Positions 33,713 to 44,302 of a stretch of 64,000 bases of DNA are shown one piece after another. The stretch covers positions 1,240,001 through 1,304,000 of the forward strand of contig NC_089392.1 of NCBI RefSeq assembly GCF_003171515.1, written 5' to 3'. Both the position numbers and the translations under genes were made by a program. This stretch comes from Pyrenophora tritici-repentis. Its lineage: Eukaryota; Ascomycota; Dothideomycetes; Pleosporales; Pleosporaceae. The notes under the pieces were generated by a model. That model worked only from the letters and a program-made list of their open reading frames with translations, was not told the DNA's origin and did not search any database. Numbering within the stretch: the stretch's first letter is position 1; every line of letters starts with the position of its first letter.

Positions 33713-35095
33713 ATGGCGCAACAATTCCTTGCCGACCGTAATGGCTGGCTATCATTTCGCAGCAGCACACCTATGCTGTACATCACGTCTGAAGACCAGG
33801 AGTTCGATATTGAGACTATGAAGGCATGGCGGGACGAAGGCTTCATCGTGGAATATATTCCCATGGGCAAAGGCGGAAAGCAGTACGTACAGACGCTCTA
33901 TAAGTTGGGCGACGGTATGGGCATTGGGGAGCGGTACGCGATCGTAGGTATATGATCCTTTCGCACCCCGGCGCATGGTACATGTGTGCCTACTATGCGC
34001 CAAAATCTCCTGAAGTATGCGCTGACTATCGTTCTGTAGCCTTTGGGGATGCAGCAGCGGTATGCCTCGACGTCTTCTCCGAGCCCAAAACCGCAACCTC
34101 CAAACTCTGTTCTCTGATCGCTTATTACCCAACCTCCATTCCCGATACCCGACATCGCTTTACGTCATCCTTTCGAGTACTCGTACATCTTCCGGAAGGA
34201 CTGCCTGGTAACGAATCTACCGTTGGCGTGGTACGTCGGCCAGAAGTCCTTGGTATACAGGGTAAGCGGAAAACGGTACAAAAGCGTGTTACACCGGGCA
34301 TTGGCGCAGGCGGACTGCAAGATAAAATCGTATATCCATGCTTCACCTACGAGGGTGTAGAAGCCGGATTTGCCGAGCACGATTTGGACGAGTATGATGC
34401 AGTCGCCGATGCGCTGGCTTGGAGCAGGAGTTTGAGCACAGTCAGGAAGGGTTTCAGTGCTGAAGTTGATTTGGAGAGAGTTTGGGAGGAAAACGAAGAG
34501 CGTATGTCGATGTGCTACATCATGTTCTTCTCCTAGTGACTAACACCGAACAGAAAAATACCGCGGCAAATCCGTCGATAAACTGCTCGACACCTACACC
34601 AAAGCACCTACACCCTTTATAAACTTCACTCCCACCATGACAGGTGCCTCAGGTCTTCCCGACCTAAAACGCTTCTACCGCGACTACTTCCTCAAAACCT
34701 CGCCGCCTTCACTCCACATGCGCCTCATCTCACGCACCACTGGTGCCGATCGCGTAGTAGACGAGCTCTACATCAACTTCAAACACACGTGCCAGATGCA
34801 CTGGATTCTTCCAGGTGTGCCCCCAACAAACCAGAAAGTTGAAATCGTTGTGGTAAGCATCGTGGGGTTCAGAGCGGGCAAAGTGTGGAGTGAAAGGGTC
34901 TACTGGGATCAGGCTAGTGTGCTGTTCCAAGTCGGCTTGTTGGATCCGGAGGAGGTGCCGGAGCAATTCAAACGGAAGGAAGGTGATGATGAAGGAGACG
35001 GTTTGGAAATGCTGCCTGTCAGTGGGAGCGAGGCTGCGAGGAAGGTCATGGACGTTGAGAGTGAGGAATTTAATGATATGATTGATGACTGGTAA
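33713..35095 (+). CDS. dienelactone-hydrolase-like / SnoaL-like (NTF2 fold) fusion protein
   Basis: Three exons: 33713-33947, 34040-34501 and 34554-35095, giving 412 aa. Introns are 92 nt (GTATAT...CTGAC...GTAG) and 52 nt (GTATGT...CTAAC...ACAG). The N-terminal two thirds is an alpha/beta-hydrolase-like region (PMLYITSEDQEFD, YAIVAFGDAAAVCLDVF, ALIAYYPTSIP-type strand, RPEVLGIQGKRKT, GFAEHDLDEYD). The C-terminal third (LPDLKRFYRDYF..., SRTTGADRVVDELYINFKHT, WILPGVPPTNQKVEI) is a SnoaL/NTF2-like domain. The usual nucleophile elbow is replaced by AFGDAA, so hydrolase activity is doubtful. Such fusions are common in fungi, often annotated carboxymethylenebutenolidase. Substrate unknown. Confidence 0.8.
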
Positions 35096-35194
35096 AAGTA
35101 CCATGAATCTGAGGGAACAGAGGAGATTGTTTGGTTCTTGCATGTTTGATACCTTGTTTGTAGCAATTGCGAAATGTTTTCTTGAATTATCAAC

Positions 35195-35726
35195 TCACTT
35201 AACATGAACGCGAGCTTCTACAGCCATAAACATCTTTGACATTGTCTTCAATACGGAACACAACATGAATTGGTACCCCAGTGACCGTCTCGAATGCTGT
35301 CGACCGACGACGTTTTGATCGTACAATGGGCTGCGGCATGTGGGCCACTTGTCATGTATGCGGTTGTTGATTTTTACGGAAGCATGCTTGGCCAAAGACG
35401 TGACGGCATCCTTGAACCTCGACGACGATGTGGTCGGCTGGGTCGAAGGTCTCGCTGCAGATGCTGCATACGAGGGGTTTGGAGGATGCAAGGAAGGCTT
35501 GCGCCGCAGGCTCTAGGCATTGATGCATGATTGATACGAGATTGGAGTGAGTGAACTCGATGGGTTGTGTAGAGTCAGGAGCAGAGTTGTGAGTGCTCTG
35601 CTGTAGTTCGGTGGGTAATAGGCAGAGCAGCCTGATGTACCACAGTGCCTCGTGAGTGGATCCTGCTGGTACACGCAGATATTCATTATTCTGGTTAGTA
35701 CATGAGTATAATACCCCGGAATTCAT
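35195..35726 (-). pseudogene. RING-finger protein gene, probably frameshifted
   Basis: On the minus strand one frame (35726-35352) contains the first half of a RING: LVCSICSETFDPADH then GCRHVFGQACF, and stops shortly after. A second frame (from 35491) carries a plausible continuation: INNRIHDKWPTCRSPLY, with the last C-x-x-like pair partly changed (WPTC where CPTC is usual). The switch falls at a run of five A within CGTAAAAATC; one A fewer would join RK to INNRIHDK. No intron of normal length joins the frames. The likely true start is MHQCLEPAAQAFL (about 35531). Either a decayed E3 ligase-like gene or a sequencing error in the A run. Confidence 0.45.
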
Positions 35727-36210
35727 TGATCACTGACAGCCTTCGTAACCATTCAGTCTCCGATAAAGTCAAAGGGCCTCATCGAGACAGGGTCACGACT
35801 GATACTCTTCGTGAGGTAAGATATTCCCATGAATATGTGAAGAAATGGTCGAACTTCAAGACACTGAAGAGTGTAACGACAGAAATTTATATTTTCGTAC
35901 GTCCGGAAAACCTCAAAAGCGACTGGACATCTACATCTCATCGTACATCATGAGTGATATCATAGGATGTAGCTGCCGTAAAAAGAGGGTATCCAAACAA
36001 CATGTAAACTAAGAGTAAGGAGCGATGGCAAGAAAGTAACGAATGTCGTATTAATTTGGGGACAACCGAAAAGAGCGTATCATGACAGTAAGGACTGATG
36101 ATTTACCTGATAGAAACCACATAACTCAATGAAAAGAGTGCAGGGAGACAATCACCTCACTCTCTTGCGACCGAAATACTGCAAAAGCTGTTGTGTTTCC
36201 ATCCAGATAT
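35727..36210. other. gene-free stretch
   Basis: 484 bp, nothing recognised. Confidence 0.45.
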
Positions 36211-37752
36211 CTATGCTGTCGTAAAGGGTGTTCGGGGCGACTCGGGGAGCGAGTGGTGGTCCTCGTGATCGCTCTCAGACTCTCTCTCATCTTCGAACCG
36301 AACTTGGCGGGGAGTTGGAGGCTCCGTATCATAGACTGATGATGTTCGGTGCATCGATGTACGCGGTAGAACATTGTCGGCACGCCTCCCTGTAGCTATA
36401 CTTCTGACAGCACCGCCGGTAGTGGTCGACTCGATTGATCTGCGAACCTCTGCTCTGTTCAAATTGGCCTGCATAGCCAAGTTGAGAGAATGGGGGCGGT
36501 GCTCTCGGGATCCACGCGTGGTTTCGGCGATAGTTTCAGCTTCTGAAAACCGAGTTTCGCTTATACTGAGGGGGTGTGTAGCGATTGTAGCGTTACTCCC
36601 ACGAATTGAGTCCAAGTGCTCGTCGCTACCAAGCCAGCCACCTATATGGGCCAAAGAGAAACGACGTTGAGAGTAAGGATCCAGAGTCAATTGCAAACAA
36701 TCTGGGACACTAATCTGAGTCTCGTTGTCGACCATAGCAGGCGGGTTCGTTGGACAATCCGGAAGCGCTTTGAACCCTGTGATTTGTTCACGGCCCCATT
36801 CGAACAGCTGATGAGCAGGCAAAGGCTGCAATACGTGTGGGTCCAGGGCTTTGAGAGAAGCTAACGCATCGGCAGAGGTACTTGCTCCATCGCAGATATT
36901 AGGTGGATTGGCTACAGGTCCAGTTTCGAGTGTTACGGATGAGTTTGTATTGTCGTCACAGGCTGTGGAGTGCAATGAAGGAGGTTGGACGTTGGTAGTC
37001 AAAGACTCGTGCGCTCCTTGATGCTGCTCTGGCATGGATTTTTTCCTAACAAACCATGAGCCACGATTGGGCAGCTTCGAAACAATTCTCTGCTTGATAT
37101 GGCGCAGAAAGTGAGAACCTTTGGCACCAAAACGGTTGCTCTTTTGTGTCTGCCTATGTTCTGTATGAGTCTTGGCATTGCGCAATCCAGACACACTTTC
37201 GATAAGAGCCATAGGTGTTAATCCAGGTTCATTCTCAGTTGTTGTTGGGGGCCCGTGAAGGCCAACACGAGTGGTTGAGCGGACAGATGTCTCTCGCGAT
37301 GGAACAGACGAGGTCGCTTCTGGGATCGCTGTGAGAGTGGGCGACAATGCGGCAATGGGAGTAGCAGCTCGTATAATATGAATGAGGGCAGCGCGAAACT
37401 CAGACTCCAGGGGTGGTGGCTCTATACTCATGGTAGACAACAGGGAGAGGCGTGTAGTATTGATTTGTCCAAAGGCTAACCACAGCCTGTGGCACTTTTC
37501 GCAGTGAACATTGCCGAATTGAGTAGAGTCGCCTGATACGCGGACGCGCATACGAAGAGATCTGTGGTGGTGATGGCAGCTGGGACAGTTTCCACTGAGG
37601 TTCATTGCCCAATAGCCTGGAGGCAACTGAGTTGCGCTGCCGGTAGACGACGCTGTATCCTGTCTGGCGAGCTCGAAGACAGGATTCGTAACAGCGGAAG
37701 GTCCATGGTCATTGCTAAGCGGAGCTATAAAGCTGGGAGTCCGGGAAGTCAT
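36211..37752 (-). CDS. uncharacterised, largely disordered protein with zinc-ribbon-like motif
   Basis: Intronless, 513 aa, ATG 37752. Residues ~50-95 carry SGNCPSCHHHH and VHCEKCHRLWLAFG, two C-x2-C pairs about 30 residues apart, suggesting a zinc ribbon. Residues ~190-235 are basic (KSNRFGAKGSHFLRHIKQR). Most of the rest is Ser/Thr/Pro-rich and low complexity, ending in an acidic segment (DERESESDHEDHH). The composition suggests a regulatory or scaffold protein, but no family is recognised. The absence of introns across 1.5 kb is consistent with a real ORF, since chance frames this long are rare here. Confidence 0.65.
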   Translation of the reverse strand: MTSRTPSFIAPLSNDHGPSAVTNPVFELARQDTASSTGSATQLPPGYWAMNLSGNCPSCHHHHRSLRMRVRVSGDSTQFGNVHCEKCHRLWLAFGQINTTRLSLLSTMSIEPPPLESEFRAALIHIIRAATPIAALSPTLTAIPEATSSVPSRETSVRSTTRVGLHGPPTTTENEPGLTPMALIESVSGLRNAKTHTEHRQTQKSNRFGAKGSHFLRHIKQRIVSKLPNRGSWFVRKKSMPEQHQGAHESLTTNVQPPSLHSTACDDNTNSSVTLETGPVANPPNICDGASTSADALASLKALDPHVLQPLPAHQLFEWGREQITGFKALPDCPTNPPAMVDNETQISVPDCLQLTLDPYSQRRFSLAHIGGWLGSDEHLDSIRGSNATIATHPLSISETRFSEAETIAETTRGSREHRPHSLNLAMQANLNRAEVRRSIESTTTGGAVRSIATGRRADNVLPRTSMHRTSSVYDTEPPTPRQVRFEDERESESDHEDHHSLPESPRTPFTTA

Positions 37753-39073
37753 CCTGGAGAAATTGAGTCCAGGTGTCGGCCCTGGCTAAGCGTAGAGTTC
37801 GCTTCCACGACTGTAGTGGCCTGGAGCGTCCTTCGCTGGATGCATGGAATTAAGCGTAATTCTGGAGCCGATGTTAGGGCACCTGCAGGTGAGAGCGATT
37901 TGTAGGATATATATATTGCTCGGTATCGTATGGTCAATGTTGAAGGATTCCGAATTGGGTCGAGATGAGGTTGTCGAATACCCGTCGTACAGAACGGGCG
38001 TCCGAATCCTCTTAATATGCCTAGCAGCATGAGGCTGAAATTTAACGGACCCAGTTACTAATTTGCGTTTGCTTCTAGGCACCTGCAAACTGAGTGTAGA
38101 CATGCTGGAGGTTTGTTGAGCGGTAAGTGTGGCGCAGTGAGTGAGCTTCGCCCCCAGGAACCTGTGGAGGCTTATGGACCGGGGGCTAAATCGCGGCATC
38201 GTGACATACCTAGCTGCCACACCGTCATAGAAGAACACGGATCGATGAAGTTTATGGGTCAATCTTTTAGAGAGAGAAACGAATCGGACAGTACCAATGT
38301 GTCATTTAAATCTCCTTTGCTTATGAGGATGTACAATAGAAAGAACCTACATGGGTAATGACGAAGAGACATGAGATGGGCGGGTAGAGGAAAGATTTGC
38401 GGCAGCAGCACCGCATCAAGCTCGGCATTACTTAGAGACACAAGACCATGGATGCAAGTATAGGTTCAATCCGTATGACCTGAAGACAAGGGTTGTCGAA
38501 GCCCAAAAAGCCCATCGGCATGGATAGGTGTTCGCAAATCGTTCTGTAGCATCTTGAGCGCTTGTCGCGCGACTTTAACGTGCGGCTGAAGGCGTCAGCC
38601 TGGTAGTCCAAGCAACGCTTTCGGAAATGACGCGGGATCATCTATGCGAACTATGTCATGCCTCTGCAAGCTCTTGTTGCGGGAAGCACATTGCGAGCGC
38701 GCGTGCCTCGCTACGCAGCCTGGTTCTGGCTTCAGTGTGCATGCACAGCCTGCGATCCTTGGTGATGGGTAAATTGAACAAACGGACGGTGAGAGACAAG
38801 AGCGGTGAAGCATACGGTGAGAGTCCTGGGGCGAGATGATGCAATCGCAACTATTCACACTGCCAGGAAGCAGCGCAAGAAGACGTCTTTCAGAAGACAT
38901 TCGGAGCCCTGAAAAGGATGTTGGGGTGGCAGGAGCCCTGACCTGAACAAGTTAGCGTGGACGCTCGGACTACACACAGCATCTTGGCCCACACGCTTAC
39001 AATCTCAAAATTCGTCTCGCATCCTCAAGAGCATCGCCAACACCACATCGACGACGCACGACAAGCCGCCATC
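37753..39073. other. gene-free stretch of 1.3 kb
   Basis: Contains the promoter and untranslated leader of the S18 gene. No other gene recognised. Confidence 0.45.
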
Positions 39074-40059
39074 ATGTGTAAGTACAGCCATCCCTGGTCA
39101 ACATATTTCATTTGTTGCGACTGTTTCTGTTCCAGCGCCGAGAGTATCGTGCCCGGCGCGGGAGGAGGGGTTGCAATGATGGAAAATGAGAGGTGCATGG
39201 TACAGACATGCTGACAATGTTATAGCGCTCGTCTCCGGAGAGAAGTCCAAGTACGTATAAACAACAAACCAGGACTCCCAAATGTCCACCATCGTTCCCA
39301 CATCGATATCTCCGCCGTGCGCCATCCACCACCGCGATTCGCCCTTTCAGTGTAGCAGCATGTGGCAAGAGAAGGAAATGGGTCAAATGAGGTGACAAGG
39401 AAGGATCCATATGGAAATCTCGGAAACCAATGAATTCGAAGAAATAAACCCGTCATGCTGTTTTACTGGAGGGGTGAATTGCGGAAGTTGTTAGGTTCAA
39501 CGACAGGGAAGCGCGGCGTGCAATCTCGAGGCCATTGCGTACCGTCAGAGCAGTGCTGACTTGACCAGCTTCCAATACATCATCCGTTTGTTGAACACAA
39601 ACGTCGATGGAAAGCAGAAGGTCATGTACGCCTTGACCAAGATTACTGGTGTCGGTCGCCGATACTCCAACTTGGTCTGCAAGAAAGCCGATGTCGATCT
39701 TACCAAGCGCGCTGGTGACCTCACCTCCGAAGAGCTTGAGCGTATCGTCACCATCATCCAGAACCCCCTCCAGTGTAGGTTTCAGTCGCCCCGAACCCAC
39801 AGGCTCCTTCACTGACAATTTCACAGACAAGATTCCCTCTTGGTTCCTCAACAGGCAGCGCGATATCGTCGACGGCAAGAACAGCCAGGTCCTCGCCAAC
39901 GGTGTTGCCTCCAAGCTCCGTGACGACCTCGAGCGCTTGAAGAAGATCCGTGCTCACCGTGGTCTCCGTCACTACTGGGGCCTCCGTGTCCGTGGTCAGC
40001 ACTCAAAGACCACTGGTCGCCGTGGCCGAACCGTCGGTGTCTCCAAGAAGAAGGGTTAA
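39074..40059 (+). CDS. RPS18: 40S ribosomal protein S18 (uS13)
   Basis: Four exons: 39074-39077, 39226-39250, 39569-39774 and 39827-40059, giving 155 aa, the standard length. The first exon is four bases (ATG plus T) and the second 25 bases. Together they encode MSLVSGEKS and join to [20 protein letters not shown]. Conserved blocks are [32 protein letters not shown] and [20 protein letters not shown], with the basic tail [15 protein letters not shown]. It contacts the large subunit in the ribosome bridge region. Intron 2 is long for this genome (318 nt), which is usual in fungal ribosomal protein genes and can hold regulatory sequence. Confidence 0.97.
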
Positions 40060-41117
40060 AGGTTTTCGCTTGCGCTGGGCAGCTTGGGCAGGAACATGCC
40101 TTTACGAAATGGGGTGGTGCACTTACGGTGTTTATCAAACGGCTTTCATTGGCTTTCACGCTTACACTTCATGCGGCAATGCACGATATGAGGTGACGTG
40201 ATGCGGCATGGTTAGGGTTGGCCGAATACAGCCTGTACCAAAAATCACACATTCAAATTTCGACCTGTTCCAACATCTGTTCGTTGCTTTTGCTTCCCAT
40301 AGCACCGGCCCGCTCGCTGTGTGGCGCCCAAGTCGGCTAGTGACTGGTAAATGGGACTACCGTGGCGTGTGCGGCCACACTGCGTGCACCACGTCACACA
40401 ATCATCAATGCTTGTTTGGATCCACTTCACGATGCACTATGGTCTTCTGACTTTTGATTCTCATGTACCAGAGGTAGGCAGATCGGGACGATCCGCTAAC
40501 GGCGTCTAAGCTTGCAGCACTTTACCTGGATAGGAGGTCTACGCAAGCAGTGTATGAATCGCACCCACATGGAACATGATTACACGACCATTACACCGGC
40601 GCTGACTCGGGTGCCCACAGGCAAGTACAAGTTGGCATGGTGCGCACTCCTCCGATACACCAATCCCGACGGTGCGCAAATCGGGTGCAGGCGCTAAGTG
40701 TGGAGTGAGCTGTTTCCCATGCATGCTGCAGCATCAAGCTTGCCCGACGGTCGGCGTCAGTCTCTTTATCGTCATCTTACCCAATGGCAGTGGTACCGCA
40801 CTTCCCCGCAAAGTGAGCTTTTTTCCTGGCTGCGCCAGCCTCGGAAAGCCTGCAATTCTTCTGTAGTGGGCGCGGCATGGTTGCAGATTTTGGTATGCAG
40901 GGCCAGCAAACAGGCCATGCTTGCAGCCTGAGTTACTTTGTTCATATAAGCCTTACTTCCACCCGGCGACATTGCTGCCCCCCTTAGGCCGCAGGCGTAG
41001 GGCCTGTTCTCATCTCACTTTTTGCTCTGGCGTCGTTGCCCGCATTCCCCCTCCTGTCTCGTCTCCCCCTTCTTTTACCACGGCCCCTTTGTTGCGTGTG
41101 CTGTGCTATACTTCAGG
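40060..41117. other. gene-free stretch of 1.1 kb
   Basis: Pyrimidine-rich towards 41040-41090, likely promoter/leader of the next gene. No other feature. Confidence 0.45.
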
Positions 41118-41786
41118 ATGGCGACAATGTATTCCTTAGCAATGATGCCGCGTACGCCCTCGCCCAAAGTGCGAATCCGATCCCAGTCGTTCGATTCCCC
41201 TGGCTCTGGCGGCTCGCGGAGCAGTACCACACCAATTGAGCACTACTCGCCCTTTTCCAAATCCACGGGCGCCATCAAGACGCTGAGCAGCTACGAAGCT
41301 ATCAAAGCTGTTGCGGAAAAGGTTATGCGACCTCTCGGTGTGATGCTCTCCCCGCTCAACACCAAGATGAGCGATGACGAGGAGGAGGAATCGGACACCG
41401 AGTCAAGCAGCAGTAATAATAGTAGTCCGTCCTCATCGCCTACTACGACGAGCTTCCACAGCGCAGTGTCATCATCCCCTATATCAGCATCGTCGGCGTC
41501 GCGACGGAGTAGTCGTCGCAGCCATCCTCCCGCCGAAACGCACAGTGCGAGCGATATTGTCGAGTTTGAGCCCACGTCCCCGTTCTTATACCAGGATACG
41601 AGCTCCAAAATGTATTCGCCGTGGCTGGTGCGTGTGGTGCTGGATATGTACGATGTGAGGGGCTTGTGCTGGATGGATATCGCGGATCCAATTGAGCGGG
41701 TTTGGGGCGTGCAGACGAGTAGTGCCGAGGTGTTGGGGATTCTGAGTGATAATGGGAGGGTGGGGGTTAGACGGTGGTGGGATTGA
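41118..41786 (+). CDS. conserved hypothetical Ser-rich protein with C-terminal helical domain
   Basis: Intronless from ATG 41118 (MATMYSLAMMPRTPSPKVR), 222 aa. The frame is open further upstream but without family-like sequence. Residues ~60-150 are Ser-rich with an acidic patch (SDDEEEESDTESSSS). The last ~60 residues (SPWLVRVVLDMYDVRGLCWM..., VWGVQTSSAEVLGILSDNGR, ending RRWWD) look like a compact conserved domain seen in many filamentous ascomycetes. Function unknown. TPSPK and SFDSPGS could be phosphorylation sites. Confidence 0.7.
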   Translation: MATMYSLAMMPRTPSPKVRIRSQSFDSPGSGGSRSSTTPIEHYSPFSKSTGAIKTLSSYEAIKAVAEKVMRPLGVMLSPLNTKMSDDEEEESDTESSSSNNSSPSSSPTTTSFHSAVSSSPISASSASRRSSRRSHPPAETHSASDIVEFEPTSPFLYQDTSSKMYSPWLVRVVLDMYDVRGLCWMDIADPIERVWGVQTSSAEVLGILSDNGRVGVRRWWD

Positions 41787-42713
41787 TGACGTCTGCTGTG
41801 CTGGTTATTGTGGGTCGCGCTTGGAGTGTTGTTCTACGTTCCTTTGTTTTTCCTGGGAGCATGATGGAAGGCGTTTACAATGGTCATGTTTTCACGACGC
41901 ACGGTATGGTATGGTACGGTATGTGTTCACGACTTATGACTTTCCCTTCTGGTTCTTGCAGGTAGCCAGGAACAAGCCAGCACGACTTCATTGAACGATT
42001 CACTATCACGACTTATGATCAGTACGAAATGTAAAACATTACAGTGTCAAAACCCCCTTTATTCCATCCGCCAACATCCCATTTGCTCGCACATCTCTCA
42101 TTGCTAAAAATACCGTTCCAATACCTCGGGGCCGAGGCACAAGAAGAAGCCTTTGAACTGCCGTATCACGTACCCGGCTTATCGTGCGTGGCGTACTGCA
42201 GCAAGTGAGAAGAGGGAGAACAGATGTCCAGACATGGTTGGCTCTACTCTTCGCCCAATACATATCGAAGTTGTGAGACGCAGCATTGGCGACAGTTCAG
42301 GGTAAGTTATTGGCGGATTTCAAGCATGTTACGTGAAGAAACAGAGATGGAACGGTGAGGCTGTATTACATGGATGGCATGTGTTGAGTAATGCAGATGC
42401 ATGGAAGGCTTGTCTAAATTATCTTGGAAAGCTAGTTTTATGCCTACGAACGGCAATGTGCTGTGTATGCAGATATACACATATGAATCGCTTCGATAGG
42501 CTCTACGAATGGTTGCGCTGGGCAATGATGGGGCAGTGGTACACCCTATCCATCCTGGGGTGACGAGGCGGTAGTTGTCGTGCGCGTTGCAATTCGAAAG
42601 GGGCAAGCGCTTTTCTCTCGGCGGACATGAGCGCTGTTCCTAGACTGTTTGTCTCTTGTGCGGTACACGTGAGGACGGGCGTCTTGCGCGAGGCGTGTGT
42701 CTCGAGTCATCAC
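41787..42713. other. convergent intergenic region
   Basis: 927 bp between two convergently transcribed genes; holds their 3' ends. Nothing else recognised. Confidence 0.45.
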
Positions 42714-43679
42714 TCACTCGTCGGCGCCAACAGCCATCTCCAGGACCTCTACATTGCCCCTGCCCTTTGTCTGGCCCTCGATTAGTTCGTTCAAGCCCTT
42801 GAAAGCTCCGGGCTCGACTAGACCCACTGCCTCCCACTCAGCACCCAGAGTATCTTGGCTTTCAATCTTCTCCATGAAGCCCAGTATCGCATCCTTGACT
42901 GTTCCGCTTGACCCCTTTTCCTCGGTACCGGGTTGCGCTTTGGGTGCGGTTTTAATGGCTTGCTTGAGGACGGACGTAGGGCATGTAACGCGCAGCTTCA
43001 TCTGCATTCGGGCGACGGGTATGGGCTGGTGCGCAATGAGCGCCTTCATAGCAAAAAGTGCCTGCGACTTGGACGACTTGTTGGTAACAATGCCAGTCCA
43101 TTTTGGCAGCTCCTTTGCCTTGCCCTTGTCCTCGCCATCTTCCTTGCTCTCTCCCTTGTCCTTCTCTCCCTGCTGTGTTGCGGCGGCCGAACTGAGCTGA
43201 TCTAGCGCCTTTTCAATCATGCCTGTCGTGTATACGCGCTTCGTCTTGGGGTCTACGAGTTTTCCCGCCACGATATCGATGACCTCATTCTTGGTGCGCT
43301 CGAGTTCGGCATTTCTCTCCTTCTCGCCTACCTGAAGTTCTCCATGATCCAGGATATCTATGATAATCTCCTCGAGCGACTTCTTGGGGAAGGCCTTTTC
43401 GAGATCGGCTTTGGGCGCGACTTGGCCCTTTGAGACGTTGAGGAAGACGTTTTCGATTTGCAGCACGTTGGAGAGATCCTTTTCATTCTTGGTGCGCCAC
43501 TCAAGGACCTTGTTCTTGTAGCAGGCGATTTCGAAGCGCTTCTTGCCTGAGCTTGTGTTAGCAGTTTGGGGCAGACGGGAGGGGTGGTTCGGCGGGGTCG
43601 GCGCACCTTTCTTCATGCGCACCAGGGATACATTGGTGAGCTTGATCTGGTTAGACGGCTGATTGATTCCGACGGGCAT
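42714..43679 (-). CDS. SDO1: ribosome maturation protein SBDS/Sdo1
   Basis: Two exons, 43679-43607 and 43546-42714, giving 301 aa. The 60-nt intron has no stop and is divisible by three, so unspliced sequence reads as 321 aa. Splicing restores VRMKKGKKRFEIACYKNKVL, the near-invariant SBDS N-terminal core. LQIENVFLNVSKGQV, ERNAELERTKNEVIDIVAGK and KALIAHQPIPVARMQMKLRV complete the family signature. It works with the GTPase Efl1 to release Tif6/eIF6 from the 60S subunit. The C-terminal ~100 residues (from about 205) are longer and more acidic than in yeast. A Lys/Glu/Gly-rich insertion (EKDKGESKEDGEDKGKAK) sits in the middle domain. Confidence 0.95.
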   Translation of the reverse strand: MPVGINQPSNQIKLTNVSLVRMKKGAPTPPNHPSRLPQTANTSSGKKRFEIACYKNKVLEWRTKNEKDLSNVLQIENVFLNVSKGQVAPKADLEKAFPKKSLEEIIIDILDHGELQVGEKERNAELERTKNEVIDIVAGKLVDPKTKRVYTTGMIEKALDQLSSAAATQQGEKDKGESKEDGEDKGKAKELPKWTGIVTNKSSKSQALFAMKALIAHQPIPVARMQMKLRVTCPTSVLKQAIKTAPKAQPGTEEKGSSGTVKDAILGFMEKIESQDTLGAEWEAVGLVEPGAFKGLNELIEGQTKGRGNVEVLEMAVGADE

Positions 43680-44302
43680 ATTCGCTGATTACGGAGGTTC
43701 TATTTTACAAAGTCGTGGAAGACTAGGGGGTGTTGAGCGCGAGTTGCAAAAGTTGGTTAACATTTTGGTGGGGTCCGGCTGTCACTGACATGCGCAGGTT
43801 CACTCACTATGATTCCAAAGCGCGCTAGTCCTCATTCGGAACATGCAAGGGCCCGGAACTTAGCTTCCACCCCAGACAGCGCGCCACGCAAGCTATCCAT
43901 TTCGAATGCAGCGGAATGGGGCTGCAAACGTGGGTTGATGTCTTTGATTAGGTCGCTGCGGAGCCGGCTGCCCTGCCAGATGCGCCGGCTAAGGTTATCG
44001 TGAAACGCTAAGCCCATGTGATGCACGCGCTCGGACGCGCCAGCCACTCCGATAAGCTGTAGCTACTGGCGTGCGTCATGCTCCGTTGCCTAGACAAGTC
44101 GCGCCTCCTCCACAAGAGCTACCCATACCTCTCTCTTTCTCACACCGTCTCCATCCCATCTCTCTCCACTTTCATCCCTCTCCTCCCCCATCATCCCCAT
44201 CATCTCCATCATCCAGTGCTTCTTCATTAAAACGTAGAAGCGCTCTTTATCAGCTTTCAAGCGTCTGCTAGAGCTCCGGAAGCTCAGCACAGCGCCGCCA
44301 TC
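43680..44302. other. divergent intergenic region, SDO1 / CPY
   Basis: 623 bp. A C/T-rich tract at about 44115-44225 (repeated TCTC and CATC) lies just before the carboxypeptidase gene, as is usual upstream of well-expressed fungal genes. Confidence 0.45.
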
